Positions 28,527 through 38,141 are shown, counted from the first letter of the stretch. The stretch is DNA of 64,000 bases from Chelativorans sp. J32 (GCF_000518985.1 NZ_JAEQ01000005.1:1-64000); one strand, 5' to 3'. Notes: generated by a model from the sequence alone, not told the origin. A program made the numbers and translations.

Positions 28527-29300
28527 TCACCAGCCCCAAAGCCCTTTCGTTCCTTCATAGATCAGGTTCAGCGAGACGACGAGGATCATTCCATACATCA
28601 GCGGATAGAAGACTTCCGGCCTCATGCGGCGGATGATCCAAGCGCCGGCAAATGTGGCGATCGGCGCGATGGGAGCAAGGATCAGCGATGCGGTGAGATT
28701 GGTCGCATCGAACTGGCCGAGCGCGAAATAGGGAATGAGCTTCACCGCATTCACGATGGCAAAGAAAATGACGCTCGTGCCGGTATAGAGCTTCGGATCA
28801 TGCTTCAGCGGCAGCGCGTAGACCTGATAGGGCGGCCCGCCCGCATGCGCAACGAAACTGGTGAAGCCGGAGACGGTGCCCCAGAACAGGCCCTTTCCCC
28901 AGTTGTGGCCGGCCACGCGATCGCTCTTCCTGAGCTTGTCCGCAACCCACCGCAAGAAGAACGCCAGCGTGGTGATCCCGACGATCAGCCGGACGTGATC
29001 CGCGGTGACCACAGCCGCCGTGAGCCATCCGATCCCGACCCCCAGGACAGCCCCGGGCAGCATGATCGTAAGAAGCCGCCGATCGTAAAAGCCACGCCAA
29101 GCCCACAGCGACACCAGATCCATCACGATGAGGATGGGCAGCATGATGGCCGCCGCCTGGACGGGAGAGACGACAAGCGCCATCAAAGGCACCCCGATCA
29201 GCGCCAATGCCCCGCCCAGCCCGCCCTTGGAGAGACCGACCAGGACGACCGCAGGGATCGCAACAAGATAAAATGTCGGGTCCGTTAGGATGGGAGCCAT
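28527..29300 (-). CDS. TauE/SafE-family sulfite/organosulfonate exporter-like permease
   Basis: A 257-aa inner-membrane protein with about eight helices and the glycine-rich N-terminal motif VGLSKGGLGGALALIGVPLMALVVSP characteristic of the family, repeated in degenerate form in the second half (FTSFVAHAGGPPYQVYALPLK). Members move sulfite, sulfoacetate or other anions, but the substrate here is unknown. It is followed after 54 bp by the acyl-CoA ligase on the same strand, which could make them a two-gene unit. Confidence 0.9.
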   Translation of the reverse strand: MAPILTDPTFYLVAIPAVVLVGLSKGGLGGALALIGVPLMALVVSPVQAAAIMLPILIVMDLVSLWAWRGFYDRRLLTIMLPGAVLGVGIGWLTAAVVTADHVRLIVGITTLAFFLRWVADKLRKSDRVAGHNWGKGLFWGTVSGFTSFVAHAGGPPYQVYALPLKHDPKLYTGTSVIFFAIVNAVKLIPYFALGQFDATNLTASLILAPIAPIATFAGAWIIRRMRPEVFYPLMYGMILVVSLNLIYEGTKGLWGW

Positions 29301-29469
29301 GGCTGAGAAATCGGGTTACCCAGCGGCAATAAACCGTTTGGCTTCCTTTTGCGAGAGGTGCGCCTATGATTCCGATTCTGCTTGTGGCCCGGCCTCCCCA
29401 TCGTCTATGCCCCAATCACACCAAAAAGAGTGGCCAATTTTCAATCTCCATGAAGTTCACGGCGAATAG

Positions 29470-30129
29470 ATGAGTGAAGCAAGGACGCCCAATCGCTGCC
29501 GAATCGTGTTGATCGCGCCTCCGACCCAGCCGGGCGACGCGGAACGCATCGAAGCCGCGCTTTCGGGCGGCGACGTCGCTTCCCTCATCATTCCCGGTTA
29601 TGATGCGGATGAAAGCGTTTTCCAGGCACGGGCCGAGCAGCTTACGTCGCTGGCACAGGCGAAGGGGGTCGCCGTTCTGGTCGCAGGCGAGCCGCGGGTC
29701 GCTGCCCGCGTGCAGGCGGACGGCGTGCATATTGAAGCCCCAAAGGCGGAACTCGCCGAGATCATCGCAAAGCATCAGGTGCGCATGATGGTGGGCTGCG
29801 GCGGCGTGAAAACCCGCGACGATGCGCTGGAACTGGGCGAAACTCAGCCCGACTACATCTTTTTCGGCCGGTTCGGCTATGACACGAAACCCGAACCACA
29901 TTCGCGCAATCTCGCGCTCGCGACCTGGTGGGCCGAGATGATCCAGATCCCATGCATCGTGCTTGCGGGCTCTGAAATCCACTCGGTGGTCGATGTCGCG
30001 AAGACTGGCGCGGAGTTCGTCGCACTCGGCAATGCCGTCTTTGCCGCCGGGCGTGAACCTGCCGCCATGGTGGCCGAAGCGAACGCCCTCCTCGATGCGC
30101 ATGCGCCCGCCCTGGAGGGCGCCGGATGA
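29470..30129 (+). CDS. Thiamine-phosphate synthase-like TIM-barrel protein
   Basis: A 219-aa ThiE/TenI-type barrel with phosphate-binding glycine segments (MVGCGGVKTRDDALE; DYIFFGRFG), ending in the ALGNAVF strand region. It lacks a clearly canonical diphosphate-binding and pyrimidine-binding set, so thiamine-phosphate synthase activity is uncertain; regulatory TenI-like roles are possible. Its stop overlaps the start of the Sel1-repeat gene (ATGA), so the two are coupled. A long reverse-strand frame over the same bases was rejected in its favour. Confidence 0.8.
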   Translation: MSEARTPNRCRIVLIAPPTQPGDAERIEAALSGGDVASLIIPGYDADESVFQARAEQLTSLAQAKGVAVLVAGEPRVAARVQADGVHIEAPKAELAEIIAKHQVRMMVGCGGVKTRDDALELGETQPDYIFFGRFGYDTKPEPHSRNLALATWWAEMIQIPCIVLAGSEIHSVVDVAKTGAEFVALGNAVFAAGREPAAMVAEANALLDAHAPALEGAG

Positions 30130-31154
30130 GACGTCTCTCGTCCGCTGCGGTTTGCGCCCTGGCGATCTGGTTTAGCTCGCACCCGATTTGGGCGCAGCAG
30201 GAACCTCAGCCTGCCCAGAACGCGCCGGCGGCCAAGCCTGCGGAGCAGAAGGGGCCCCGACCTTCAGCGCCGAACAACGAACCCGCGACAGGACAGCAAC
30301 CCTCCGTACCTGCCATCGATCCCTCGCGCTTCGGCAAAGTCCTCGACGACGCTTTCGGCGCCTATCAGCGCGGACATTATCTGACCGCGCTCAAGCTCGC
30401 GCAGCCCCGCGCCGAAGCTGGTGACGCGGCGGCGCAAACGCTGATAGCCGAAATCTATGCGCGGGGGCTCGGCGTAAAGCGCGACGGGAAGGAGGCGGCC
30501 AAATGGTATGGCAAGGCGGCCGACCAAGACGATCCCGAGGCCCAGCTTCAATACGGATTGATGCTGCTCGACGGAGAATTCATCGACCGCGATTTTGACA
30601 GGGCTTTCGGACTGATGCGAAAGGCGGCGGAAGCGGGCAAGCCTCTCGCTCAGTTCAACCTGGCTCAGATGCTGATGGAAACCGGAGCAAAGAGCACCGA
30701 GGCTGTCACTTGGTACGAACGCGCAGCCGAAGCGGGGCTCGCGGACGCGCAATATGCCATGGCGCAGGTCTATTCCAACGGGTTCGGAGGCAAGGAGAGG
30801 AACGAGGAGGAAGCGCGGCGCTGGCTGGAACGTGCGGCACGGCAAAACTTCGAAACCGCTCAGCTCGATCTCGGACTCTGGCTCATCGAAGGTCGAGGCG
30901 GGCAACGGAACATGGAAGAAGGGTTCCTCTGGCTCAAGAGGGCGGCGGAAAGCGGCAATGTGGCCGCCCAGAACCGCCTCGCAAAGGCTTATATGGCCGG
31001 TTTCGGTACGGAACCGGACCCGATCCTCGCCGCATCCTGGTATCTGACAGCACGCCGGGCAGGGCTGACGGACATGGACATGGAAGACTTCCTGGGTGGC
31101 CTTACCGATGAGCAGATCGAAGAAGCGACGCAGCGGTCCAGGGAGTTGCGGTAG
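30126..31154 (+). CDS. Secreted Sel1-repeat (TPR-like) protein
   Basis: A 342-aa protein with a signal peptide (about 1-23, cleavage before QQEPQ), a Pro/Ala-rich linker (to about 65), and six or more Sel1-like repeats (about 75-320) of the kind AAAQTLIAEIYARGLGVKRDGKEAAKWYGKAADQ. Sel1 proteins act as protein-binding scaffolds, in rhizobia often linked to envelope stress or exopolysaccharide control (ExoR-type). Four-base overlap with the ThiE-like gene suggests co-expression, without an obvious functional link. Confidence 0.88.
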   Translation: MRRLSSAAVCALAIWFSSHPIWAQQEPQPAQNAPAAKPAEQKGPRPSAPNNEPATGQQPSVPAIDPSRFGKVLDDAFGAYQRGHYLTALKLAQPRAEAGDAAAQTLIAEIYARGLGVKRDGKEAAKWYGKAADQDDPEAQLQYGLMLLDGEFIDRDFDRAFGLMRKAAEAGKPLAQFNLAQMLMETGAKSTEAVTWYERAAEAGLADAQYAMAQVYSNGFGGKERNEEEARRWLERAARQNFETAQLDLGLWLIEGRGGQRNMEEGFLWLKRAAESGNVAAQNRLAKAYMAGFGTEPDPILAASWYLTARRAGLTDMDMEDFLGGLTDEQIEEATQRSRELR

Positions 31155-31355
31155 GCGAAAATAAAGCAATAAGGAAGAAGGCAGCAGGGCAGTACGTGGC
31201 TCAGTGCCTGGCGGGGTTTGGCTCCTCGTTCACATCCCCGTCCCACTGCCTTCCCGCCCTATTCCCCCACTCCCCCACCTTGCCTCAACGCCCATTTTGT
31301 GGTCTTGAAGCGCCGGCCCGGCTCAGTGGCGCGGCTCCATATCAGGACGGTGAGA
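31155..31355. other. Intergenic region before efp
   Basis: A 201-bp gap with an A/G-rich start and a C-rich end. Short complementary stretches (GGGCAGT near 31187 and ACTGCC near 31245) could pair, but I see no recognised RNA. The efp promoter is presumably here. Confidence 0.3.
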
Positions 31356-31919
31356 ATGAAGATCAACGGTAACGAAATCCGGCCCGGAAACGTCATCGAG
31401 CACAATGGCGGCCTCTGGGTCGCAGTGAAGACGAACGCGGTGAAGCCCGGTAAGGGCGGGGCTTACAATCAGGTCGAATTGAAGAACCTGATCGACGGGA
31501 CTAAGCTCAACGAACGCTTCCGCTCAGCAGAAACGGTAGAGAAGGTCCGCCTCGAGCAGAAGGACTTCACATTCCTGTACGAGCAGGGCGACGCACTGGT
31601 CTTCATGGACTCGGAGACCTATGAGCAGCTGGAGCTGCAGAAGGATTTCGTGGGCGACCGCGCGGCATTCCTGCAGGATGGCATGACCGTGACCGTGGAG
31701 CTTTATCAGGAGAGGCCGATCGGCATTTCCCTGCCGCCGCAGGTGACGCTTGCGGTCGCGGAGGCAGACCCGGTGGTAAAGGGCCAGACGGCTGCTTCCT
31801 CCTACAAGCCTGCGGTGCTTGAAAACGGCATTCGCATCCTCGTGCCGCCCTTCATTTCGGCCGGCGAGAGAATCGTGGTCGATACCGACGAGATCACTTA
31901 CCTGCGCCGCGCCGACTAA
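31356..31919 (+). CDS. efp: Elongation factor P
   Basis: EF-P relieves ribosome stalling at polyproline stretches. The 187-aa protein has the KOW-like N-terminal domain with the modification-loop lysine in [12 protein letters not shown] (Lys33, equivalent to E. coli Lys34) and two OB domains. The frame is open from 31218, but the ATG at 31356 follows AGGACGGTGAG and fits the conserved [13 protein letters not shown] start. suhB follows 30 bp later. Confidence 0.97.
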   Translation: MKINGNEIRPGNVIEHNGGLWVAVKTNAVKPGKGGAYNQVELKNLIDGTKLNERFRSAETVEKVRLEQKDFTFLYEQGDALVFMDSETYEQLELQKDFVGDRAAFLQDGMTVTVELYQERPIGISLPPQVTLAVAEADPVVKGQTAASSYKPAVLENGIRILVPPFISAGERIVVDTDEITYLRRAD

Positions 31920-31949
31920 CGGCGCGCCACTTTATATTAGGATACCCCA

Positions 31950-32744
31950 ATGCCCCGTTCGGCCATCATCAATGTCATGGTTCAAGCCGCGATGAAGGCC
32001 GGCCGCTCGCTCGCGCGCGATTTCGGCGAGGTGCAGAACCTGCAGGTCTCGCTAAAGGGGCCCGGCGACTATGTGAGCCAGGCCGATCGCCGCGCAGAGG
32101 AGATCATCCACACGGAGCTTTCGCGTGCCCGTCCGGGCTACTCCTTCCTTATGGAGGAGAGAGGAGCGGTGGACGGAGACGATCCGCAGCATCGCTGGCT
32201 GGTGGACCCGCTCGACGGCACCACCAATTTCCTGCACGGGATCCCGATCTTCTCCGTCTCCATCGCGCTGGAGCGGCAGGGCACGCTCGTGGCGGGCGTG
32301 ATCTACAATCCCGCCATGGATGAGCTTTATACGGCCGAACGCGGCGGCGGCGCGTTCCTGAACGACCGGCGCATGCGGGTGGCAGCGCGCCGCGAACTGA
32401 CGGACTGCGTTATCGGCACGGGCATCCCTCATTTGGGCCGCGGCCACCATGGACGCGCGCTTCTCGACCTACGCAATGTGATGGGCGAGGCGGCCGGCAT
32501 CCGCCGGCTCGGCTCGGCCGCCCTCGACCTGGCCTACGTGGCGGCAGGCCGGATGGACGGCTTCTGGGAAGATGCGCTGAGCCCTTGGGATATGGCGGCA
32601 GGCATCCTCATGGTGCGTGAAGCCGGCGGCTTCGCGACAGATAGGAACGGCGGGCAGGACATGCTCGACAGCGGGTCTGTCGTGGCTGGCAACGAACTCA
32701 TCCACCGCAGCCTGCTCAAAACGCTGCAGAAGCCGGTTTCCTGA
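31950..32744 (+). CDS. suhB: Inositol monophosphatase family protein SuhB
   Basis: A Mg-dependent inositol monophosphatase fold, in bacteria also an RNA-polymerase/NusA accessory factor. The 264-aa protein shows the metal ligands Glu70 (MEERG), Asp86 and Asp89 (VDPLDGTTNF), and the C-terminal SPWDMAAGILMVREAGG motif. It is downstream of efp on the same strand and probably co-transcribed. Confidence 0.95.
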   Translation: MPRSAIINVMVQAAMKAGRSLARDFGEVQNLQVSLKGPGDYVSQADRRAEEIIHTELSRARPGYSFLMEERGAVDGDDPQHRWLVDPLDGTTNFLHGIPIFSVSIALERQGTLVAGVIYNPAMDELYTAERGGGAFLNDRRMRVAARRELTDCVIGTGIPHLGRGHHGRALLDLRNVMGEAAGIRRLGSAALDLAYVAAGRMDGFWEDALSPWDMAAGILMVREAGGFATDRNGGQDMLDSGSVVAGNELIHRSLLKTLQKPVS

Positions 32745-32956
32745 ATCTGCCCTTTGTATGCCGGAAGCCAGAACGGCTATCCGGGAACCTATTGGTCGCC
32801 CAGATCGCGAAAAGCGGCCGCTCCTCGCCGAGCGGGTTCAGTCCTGTCAGGCTTTGACATAGACGAGCCTACTGTGGGAACGGCCGCGCCTCCCAATGGT
32901 CCCCCTCTATGCGGCTGGGCGCGATAACGAAGCCGTCTCCGATTCCTTCGAAGTGT
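32745..32956. other. Gap between convergent suhB and the epimerase gene
   Basis: This 212-bp stretch has no convincing gene. A short 6-bp hairpin (CCGCTC 32818-32823 with GAGCGG 32830-32835) could contribute to termination of suhB but has no T-tract. Confidence 0.3.
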
Positions 32957-33865
32957 TTAACGCGCTGAGATAAAGCACCTCCCCGAATGCCGAATCGCCT
33001 CCTCCGCCGTCTCGGGCGGGCTCCAGGCGAAGACGCGGATAAAGGCGGAGGGATCGAGCGTCAGGTCGTCCAGCAGAGCAGCTTTCAGCTTCTGTCTCCC
33101 CGACAGCCGCGCCACAGCATCCAGGAGGCCATGCGGTACGGGCAGGAGCCATGCCGGTCGCTCCATCCCCTCTCGAAGCCAACAAAGGATTTGGGAAAGA
33201 GAGACCACCTCCCGATCGGCGATCTCGTAAGTGCCTCCGCCGACCCCGTTCAGCCCAGCTTCCAACGCCGTGACGAGCGCGTCACAGAGATTGCCGACGG
33301 AGCACATGGAACGCCGGTTCCGCACGGCGCCGAAGGGGAGCGGCAGCCTCTTGGCCGCAAGGTGCTGCAGTTTTTGCCAGTTGCCAGGCGCATCAGGGCC
33401 ATAGACCAGCGGGGGCCGTAGCGCGATGCCGATGCCTCCACGCTCGGCAAACCGCCTCACATGCGCCTCGGAAGCAAGCTTGGAGCGGCCATAGGCATTG
33501 GCATTTTGCGGGTTTTGTTCTGTTTCCCGCGCGGCGATACTGCTCAACGCGACGAGCACCTGGATGCCAGCAGCCTCACAGGCCGCTGCGAGTGCTCTGG
33601 TTCCCTCGTCGTTGACCGCAAAGAATTCCGCCTCTCTCGCATCTTCCCGGTGCGCCAGACCCGCCAGATGGACCACGGCGTCGATATCGATGAGCGTTGA
33701 CGACCAATCCGTTGCTGGACCGATATCACCAATCATGACGAACCGGCGTTCCGTGCCCCGATGGCGCCGCCCGGCTTCGGTGATCTCATGGTCTCGTTCT
33801 TGGAGAACCCGCACGAGATGCCGGCCGATGAAGCCGCTCGCGCCGGTCACAAGTATTCGCGCCAT
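32957..33865 (-). CDS. NAD-dependent epimerase/dehydratase (extended SDR family)
   Basis: A 302-aa nucleotide-sugar short-chain dehydrogenase of the UDP-hexose 4-epimerase type. It has the Rossmann GASGFIG at 8-14, an LSSIA segment with the catalytic Ser, and the YGRSK (Tyr-x-x-x-Lys) active site. The substrate is not defined; related genes make O-antigen or capsule sugars. No polysaccharide genes are nearby, so the neighbourhood gives no extra clue. It is divergent from the MotA-like gene. Confidence 0.85.
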   Translation of the reverse strand: MARILVTGASGFIGRHLVRVLQERDHEITEAGRRHRGTERRFVMIGDIGPATDWSSTLIDIDAVVHLAGLAHREDAREAEFFAVNDEGTRALAAACEAAGIQVLVALSSIAARETEQNPQNANAYGRSKLASEAHVRRFAERGGIGIALRPPLVYGPDAPGNWQKLQHLAAKRLPLPFGAVRNRRSMCSVGNLCDALVTALEAGLNGVGGGTYEIADREVVSLSQILCWLREGMERPAWLLPVPHGLLDAVARLSGRQKLKAALLDDLTLDPSAFIRVFAWSPPETAEEAIRHSGRCFISAR

Positions 33866-34008
33866 GAACTCTCTCGGGTTTCCAGCGTTTTCGGATGCGC
33901 CGGCTCTACAGGCGGCGGAAGGATGGAACGGATATATATTTCAATTTGGTCACATTTCCGTTTAGAGTCTCGGCCAAACTTTTCAGGCAGAAGCGGAGTC
34001 GGGGAGAG

Positions 34009-35022
34009 ATGGCGTTGCTGAAATCGCTGGGGGCGGATCGGCTTGTCGTGGATGATCAATATGATCCGCGCCGGCTTTCGAGCCCGCAGGTTTTCCTCTA
34101 TTCGATGCTGATCTTCCTGGTGATAGTCGGCTTTGTCGCGGCTATACTTTACCGCCAGATCTCCAGCGCCTTCCAGAGCAATCCCGGCCTCAACGGCCTC
34201 ATTCTGGGCGTGCTCGCTGTAGGCGTGCTCCTGGCCATCGGCCAGGTGGTGCGCCTGTTTCGGGAGGTGCGCTGGGTCAATTCCTTCCTGGCGGGCTCCG
34301 AATCGTCGGAACCCGTTCTTCTGGCCCCGATGAAAGCGCTGCTCAGCCGCTCGTCCAGCATGGCGTTGTCGACGAGTTCGATGCGGTCCATCCTGGATTC
34401 GATTGCCACGCGGCTGGATGAAAGCCGCGACATATCGCGCTACCTCATCGGTCTCCTCGTATTCCTCGGGCTGCTGGGCACCTTCTGGGGCCTGTTGCAG
34501 ACGATCGGCTCGATCAGCGAAACGATCCAGTCGCTCGATCCCGGCTCGGGTGATGCCAATGATGTGCTGAACTCGCTCAAGGAAGGGCTCTCGGCGCCGC
34601 TGAGCGGCATGGGCACGGCGTTCTCCTCGTCGCTGTTCGGCCTGTCCGGATCGCTCATTCTCGGCTTCCTGGACCTGCAGGCGGGCCGCGCGCAAAACCG
34701 CTTCTACACGGAATTGGAGAACTGGCTCTCGACGGTGACTGATCTGAGCTCTGATCTGGACGGCGCCAAGAACGGCTCCTCCGAAGAGCTTCGCGATCTC
34801 GCAGAGAAGCTGCGCTCCATGCAGGAAGGGGGCAGCAGCAATCCCCGTACGGCTGCCGCAATGGCTTCGCTGGCCGAGGGCATTTCAGGTCTCGTGAAGA
34901 ATATGCGCCAGGAGCAGCAGATGATGCGCGACTGGGTCGAAGCCCAGGCGACCGACCAGAAGGCGCTGCGCGAGACTCTGGAAAAGATCGCTGTCGCCCT
35001 TAAGAAGCGGGAAAACACCTGA
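34009..35022 (+). CDS. MotA/TolQ/ExbB-like proton channel protein of unknown system
   Basis: A 337-aa membrane protein with four predicted helices (about 28-48, 62-84, 145-168, 203-225). The segment LIGLLVFLGLLGTFWGLLQTIGSI matches the pore helix of MotA/TolQ proteins. The C-terminal 110 residues are cytoplasmic and helical, ending in a coiled coil. No flagellar or Tol genes are adjacent, and the partner gene starts on the last base of this one. The start at 34009 follows GGGGAGAG; the frame extends upstream to 33895 without a better site. Confidence 0.85.
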   Translation: MALLKSLGADRLVVDDQYDPRRLSSPQVFLYSMLIFLVIVGFVAAILYRQISSAFQSNPGLNGLILGVLAVGVLLAIGQVVRLFREVRWVNSFLAGSESSEPVLLAPMKALLSRSSSMALSTSSMRSILDSIATRLDESRDISRYLIGLLVFLGLLGTFWGLLQTIGSISETIQSLDPGSGDANDVLNSLKEGLSAPLSGMGTAFSSSLFGLSGSLILGFLDLQAGRAQNRFYTELENWLSTVTDLSSDLDGAKNGSSEELRDLAEKLRSMQEGGSSNPRTAAAMASLAEGISGLVKNMRQEQQMMRDWVEAQATDQKALRETLEKIAVALKKRENT

Positions 35023-36053
35023 TGCCGCTTGCGCGCTCCCGCCGCAGGGAAAGAACGATCGACTACTGGCCGGGCTTCGTTGACGCGCTGTCGACGCTGC
35101 TCCTGGCCATCATGTTCCTGCTCTCGGTCTTTGTAGTCGCGCAATATTTCCTGAGCCGGGAAATCAGCGGCAGGGACGAGGCGCTCGACCGGCTCAATGC
35201 GCAGATCAACGAACTGACACAGCTCCTGGCTCTCGAACAGGCGAACTCCCAGGACGCCGAAGACCAGATCGCCACGCTGCGCGCTTCTTTGGCTGATGCC
35301 GAAGCGGAGCAGAGCCGGCTGCAGCAGCTTCTTTCGAGCGGCGCCGGAACCGAAGCCGTCGCGAACGAACGCATCGGCGCGCTTACGGGCGAACTGGATC
35401 AGGAACGGCAGATCAGCCAGCGTGCTCTTTCCCAGGTGGAGCTTCTCAACCAGCAGATTTCGGCATTAAGGCAGCAGATCGCCGCTCTGGAAGATGCGTT
35501 GGAAGTTTCGGAAAAGCGCGACCGGGAATCCAACGCCAAGATCGCCGATCTCGGACGCCGGCTGAATGTGGCTCTCGCTCAGCGCGTACAGGAACTGAAC
35601 CGCTATCGCTCCGACTTCTTCGGCCGATTGCGTGAAATCCTGTCCGACCGAGAGGACGTCCGCATCGTGGGAGACCGCTTCGTGTTCCAATCGGAGGTGC
35701 TCTTCGCCTCCGGCGCGACGGAGATCAACCCGAGCGGCCAGGACGAGATGAGAAAGCTCGCCGGCGCGATCCTTGAATTGCAGAGGGAAATCCCGCCCGA
35801 GATCAACTGGGTCCTGCGCGTCGACGGGCACACCGACAATATTCCGCTTTCGGGCACCGGCCGGTTCCGCGACAATTGGGAGCTTTCCAGCGCGCGCGCG
35901 GTGGCAGTGGTGAAGTTCCTGATCGAGAACGGCGTGCCGGCTGAGAGGCTGGTGGCAGCAGGATTTGGAGAATTCCAGCCGCTCGATCCGGAGAACACAC
36001 CGGAGGCGCGGTCACGCAACCGGCGCATCGAGCTGAAGCTCACCGAGCGGTGA
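35022..36053 (+). CDS. MotB-like OmpA-domain peptidoglycan-binding protein
   Basis: A 343-aa protein with a basic N-terminus, one membrane helix (about 19-42) carrying Asp21 in WPGFVDALSTLLLAIMFLL, the position of the proton-carrying Asp of MotB, a coiled coil of about 130 residues (50-185), and a C-terminal OmpA peptidoglycan-binding domain (about 220-340) with VDGHTDN and ELSSARAVAVVKFL. Starting on the last base of the MotA-like gene, it completes a proton-driven stator-like complex spanning to the cell wall. Confidence 0.87.
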   Translation: MPLARSRRRERTIDYWPGFVDALSTLLLAIMFLLSVFVVAQYFLSREISGRDEALDRLNAQINELTQLLALEQANSQDAEDQIATLRASLADAEAEQSRLQQLLSSGAGTEAVANERIGALTGELDQERQISQRALSQVELLNQQISALRQQIAALEDALEVSEKRDRESNAKIADLGRRLNVALAQRVQELNRYRSDFFGRLREILSDREDVRIVGDRFVFQSEVLFASGATEINPSGQDEMRKLAGAILELQREIPPEINWVLRVDGHTDNIPLSGTGRFRDNWELSSARAVAVVKFLIENGVPAERLVAAGFGEFQPLDPENTPEARSRNRRIELKLTER

Positions 36054-36066
36054 ATGGGACAAAGAC

Positions 36067-36091
36067 GAGCGCGCGCAACATTGCGGCGCTC
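36067..36091. terminator. Imperfect hairpin between convergent genes
   Basis: GAGCG at 36067-36071 pairs with CGCTC at 36087-36091, with a further inner CGCA/TGCG stretch. It lies just after the MotB-like stop and before the ABC exporter stop. No T-tract; function is tentative. Confidence 0.3.
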
Positions 36092-36134
36092 GCGCGGCTT
36101 CCAGCCCCCTAGCCGCCTCCGCCATTCTCCAATT

Positions 36135-37940
36135 TCACTCCGCTGCTCCCTTGAACACGTCTGCCCCTGCCTCGAACTGCAGGCTGGCAAGCCGGGCATA
36201 GACGCCGCCACGAGCGACGAGCTCGGCATGTCGTCCTTCCTCCACGATCCTGCCTTCCTCAAGCACGAGGATCCGGTCCGCCTTGAGGATGGTGGCGAGG
36301 CGATGTGCAATCACGATCGTGGTGCGGCCCCGCATCAGATGCTCCAACGCTTCCTGCACCAGCGTTTCACTCTCTGCATCGAGAGCCGAGGTGGCCTCGT
36401 CCAGAAGGAGGATCGGGGCGTCACGAAGGATGGCGCGGGCAATGGCGAGCCTCTGGCGCTGGCCGCCTGAAAGCGTCACCCCGCGCTCGCCGACCTGGGT
36501 ATCATACCCATTTTCCAGCGCCCTGATGAAGTCGTGGGCAAGCGCTGCACGGGCGGCAGCCTCCACCTGTTCCCGCGTTGCACCCGGCCGGCCGAAGGCG
36601 ATGTTATCGGCCGCCGTGGCGGCGAATACCGTGACGTCCTGCGGCACGATCGCAAGGCGCTCGCGCACGGCCTGGGGGTCGGCTCTGCGGATATCGACCC
36701 CGTCGATCAGCACCGCGCCCTGGTCGGGATCGTAATAGCGCAGGAGCAGCGAGAAGACCGTGCTCTTGCCGGCTCCAGACGGCCCGACGATCGCCACCGT
36801 CTCACCCGGCGCCACATCGAAGGAAAGATCGTGTAAAGCGGAACGGCCAGGACGTGACGGATAGGCGAAGCTGACGTTCCTGAAGGACACGGAGCCGCGA
36901 GGCGGCAGCGGTAGGGCGAGAGGCTGGGCCGGCGCTGCGATGGCAGGTTTCTGCGCCAAAAGCTCCGTCATCCGTTCCGCGGCGCCGGCCGCCTGGGCAA
37001 GCTCGCCCCAGACTTCCGACAGGGCGCCGAGAGCTCCAGCGCCAAGCACGGCATAAAGCAGGAACTGGCCCAGCGTGCCCGCCGTCATCGTGCCATTGAG
37101 CACGGCATGCGAACCCGCCCACAGGACCGCAACGACCGAGGCGGAGGTGGCGAAGATAGCGACGAAGGTGAGGATCGAGCGGGCGAAAATCGAGCTGCGG
37201 GCGGCCTCGAACGCCGCCTCCACGGCCTCAGCGAAGCGCTTTGCAACGACCGTCTCGTTGGTGAAGGCCTGCAACACCCGAACGGCCGCGATCTGCTCGC
37301 CTGCAAAAGCAGTGGCGTCCGCGAGCGTATCCTGGGCGCGGCGGGCCCGTTTTCGAACGGAGCGTCCGAAGGCGACGAGCGGAAAGACAATGACCGGTAT
37401 CGCCACCACCACCAGCGCGGAAAGCGTTGGGCTCGTCACAACCATCATCGCGACGGCGCCGAGCCCCATGATGGTGTTGCGCAGCGCGGTCGAAGCCGTC
37501 GCTCCGACTGCGGATTTGATCTGCGTCGCGTCTGCCGTAAGCCTGGAGACGATCTCTCCCGACAAAGCCTGATCAAAAAATGCCGGCGAAAGCCGCGTGA
37601 CATGGGTGAAGACGTCGCGGCGCAGATCGGCCACGACCCGTTCGCCAAGCGTGATGACGAAATAATAGCGCCCGGCCGATGCCACGGCCAGCACCGCGGC
37701 CACGATCACGAGCATGGAGAAATAGCTGGCTATGAAGCCGCTATCGGCTTCCGAGAAGCCGTGATCGATCATCCTTCTTACCGCGATCGGGAGGATGAGC
37801 GTGGCGATGGCGGCAAGCAGCAGAAAGAAGCCCGCTCCGGCGACCAGCCATTTATAGGTGCGCAGATAAGGCAGGAGGCCGCGCAGCGGTTTGAGGGTGC
37901 GTCGCGACTTTTCCTCCTGCGCGACGGGTGTCAATGCCAT
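36135..37940 (-). CDS. ABC exporter, MsbA/LmrA type (fused permease and ATPase)
   Basis: A 601-aa half-transporter with six membrane helices (about 20-310) and a C-terminal ABC ATPase: Walker A GPSGAGKST, signature LSGGQRQRLAIARA, Walker B ILLLDEATSALD and H-loop IVIAHRLAT. Homodimers export lipids, drugs or polysaccharide precursors; substrate unknown. The frame is open to 38273, but the ATG at 37940 follows GGAAGGGG at good spacing. Divergent from rpmE, sharing a 201-bp intergenic region. Confidence 0.92.
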   Translation of the reverse strand: MALTPVAQEEKSRRTLKPLRGLLPYLRTYKWLVAGAGFFLLLAAIATLILPIAVRRMIDHGFSEADSGFIASYFSMLVIVAAVLAVASAGRYYFVITLGERVVADLRRDVFTHVTRLSPAFFDQALSGEIVSRLTADATQIKSAVGATASTALRNTIMGLGAVAMMVVTSPTLSALVVVAIPVIVFPLVAFGRSVRKRARRAQDTLADATAFAGEQIAAVRVLQAFTNETVVAKRFAEAVEAAFEAARSSIFARSILTFVAIFATSASVVAVLWAGSHAVLNGTMTAGTLGQFLLYAVLGAGALGALSEVWGELAQAAGAAERMTELLAQKPAIAAPAQPLALPLPPRGSVSFRNVSFAYPSRPGRSALHDLSFDVAPGETVAIVGPSGAGKSTVFSLLLRYYDPDQGAVLIDGVDIRRADPQAVRERLAIVPQDVTVFAATAADNIAFGRPGATREQVEAAARAALAHDFIRALENGYDTQVGERGVTLSGGQRQRLAIARAILRDAPILLLDEATSALDAESETLVQEALEHLMRGRTTIVIAHRLATILKADRILVLEEGRIVEEGRHAELVARGGVYARLASLQFEAGADVFKGAAE

Positions 37941-37990
37941 AGCCCCTTCCTTCCGGCGCACCGGTGTTCCAAGATTCCGTTCCACCGGCC

Positions 37991-38019
37991 TTGTATCAAT
38001 CCGCCGGCTGATGTATAGG
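37991..38019 (+). promoter_or_regulatory. Candidate sigma-70 type promoter for rpmE
   Basis: TTGTAT (37991-37996) and TATAGG (38014-38019) are separated by 17 bp, fitting a housekeeping promoter. The transcription start would be near 38026, giving a leader of about 115 nt before the rpmE start. Confidence 0.4.
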
Positions 38020-38141
38020 CACGCGAACCTTTTCGAAGCCGTAGCCGCCCTTGGCCGCGGCTTCAAGTTTTCAAAATGGGCGAGATTGCCGCAGCGGAAG
38101 CCGCGCACGAGCCACATGAGTGACAAATTCAGGACAGAGCG

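Noticed and set aside
29416-30102. Minus-strand 228-aa frame in the ThiE-like region
   Set aside because: The plus-strand frame has TIM-barrel motifs and a coupled downstream gene, so the reverse frame is a shadow.
34009-36053. Zorya defence system
   Set aside because: Only the ZorA/B-like channel architecture is present. No zorC, D or E gene lies nearby and neighbours are unrelated.
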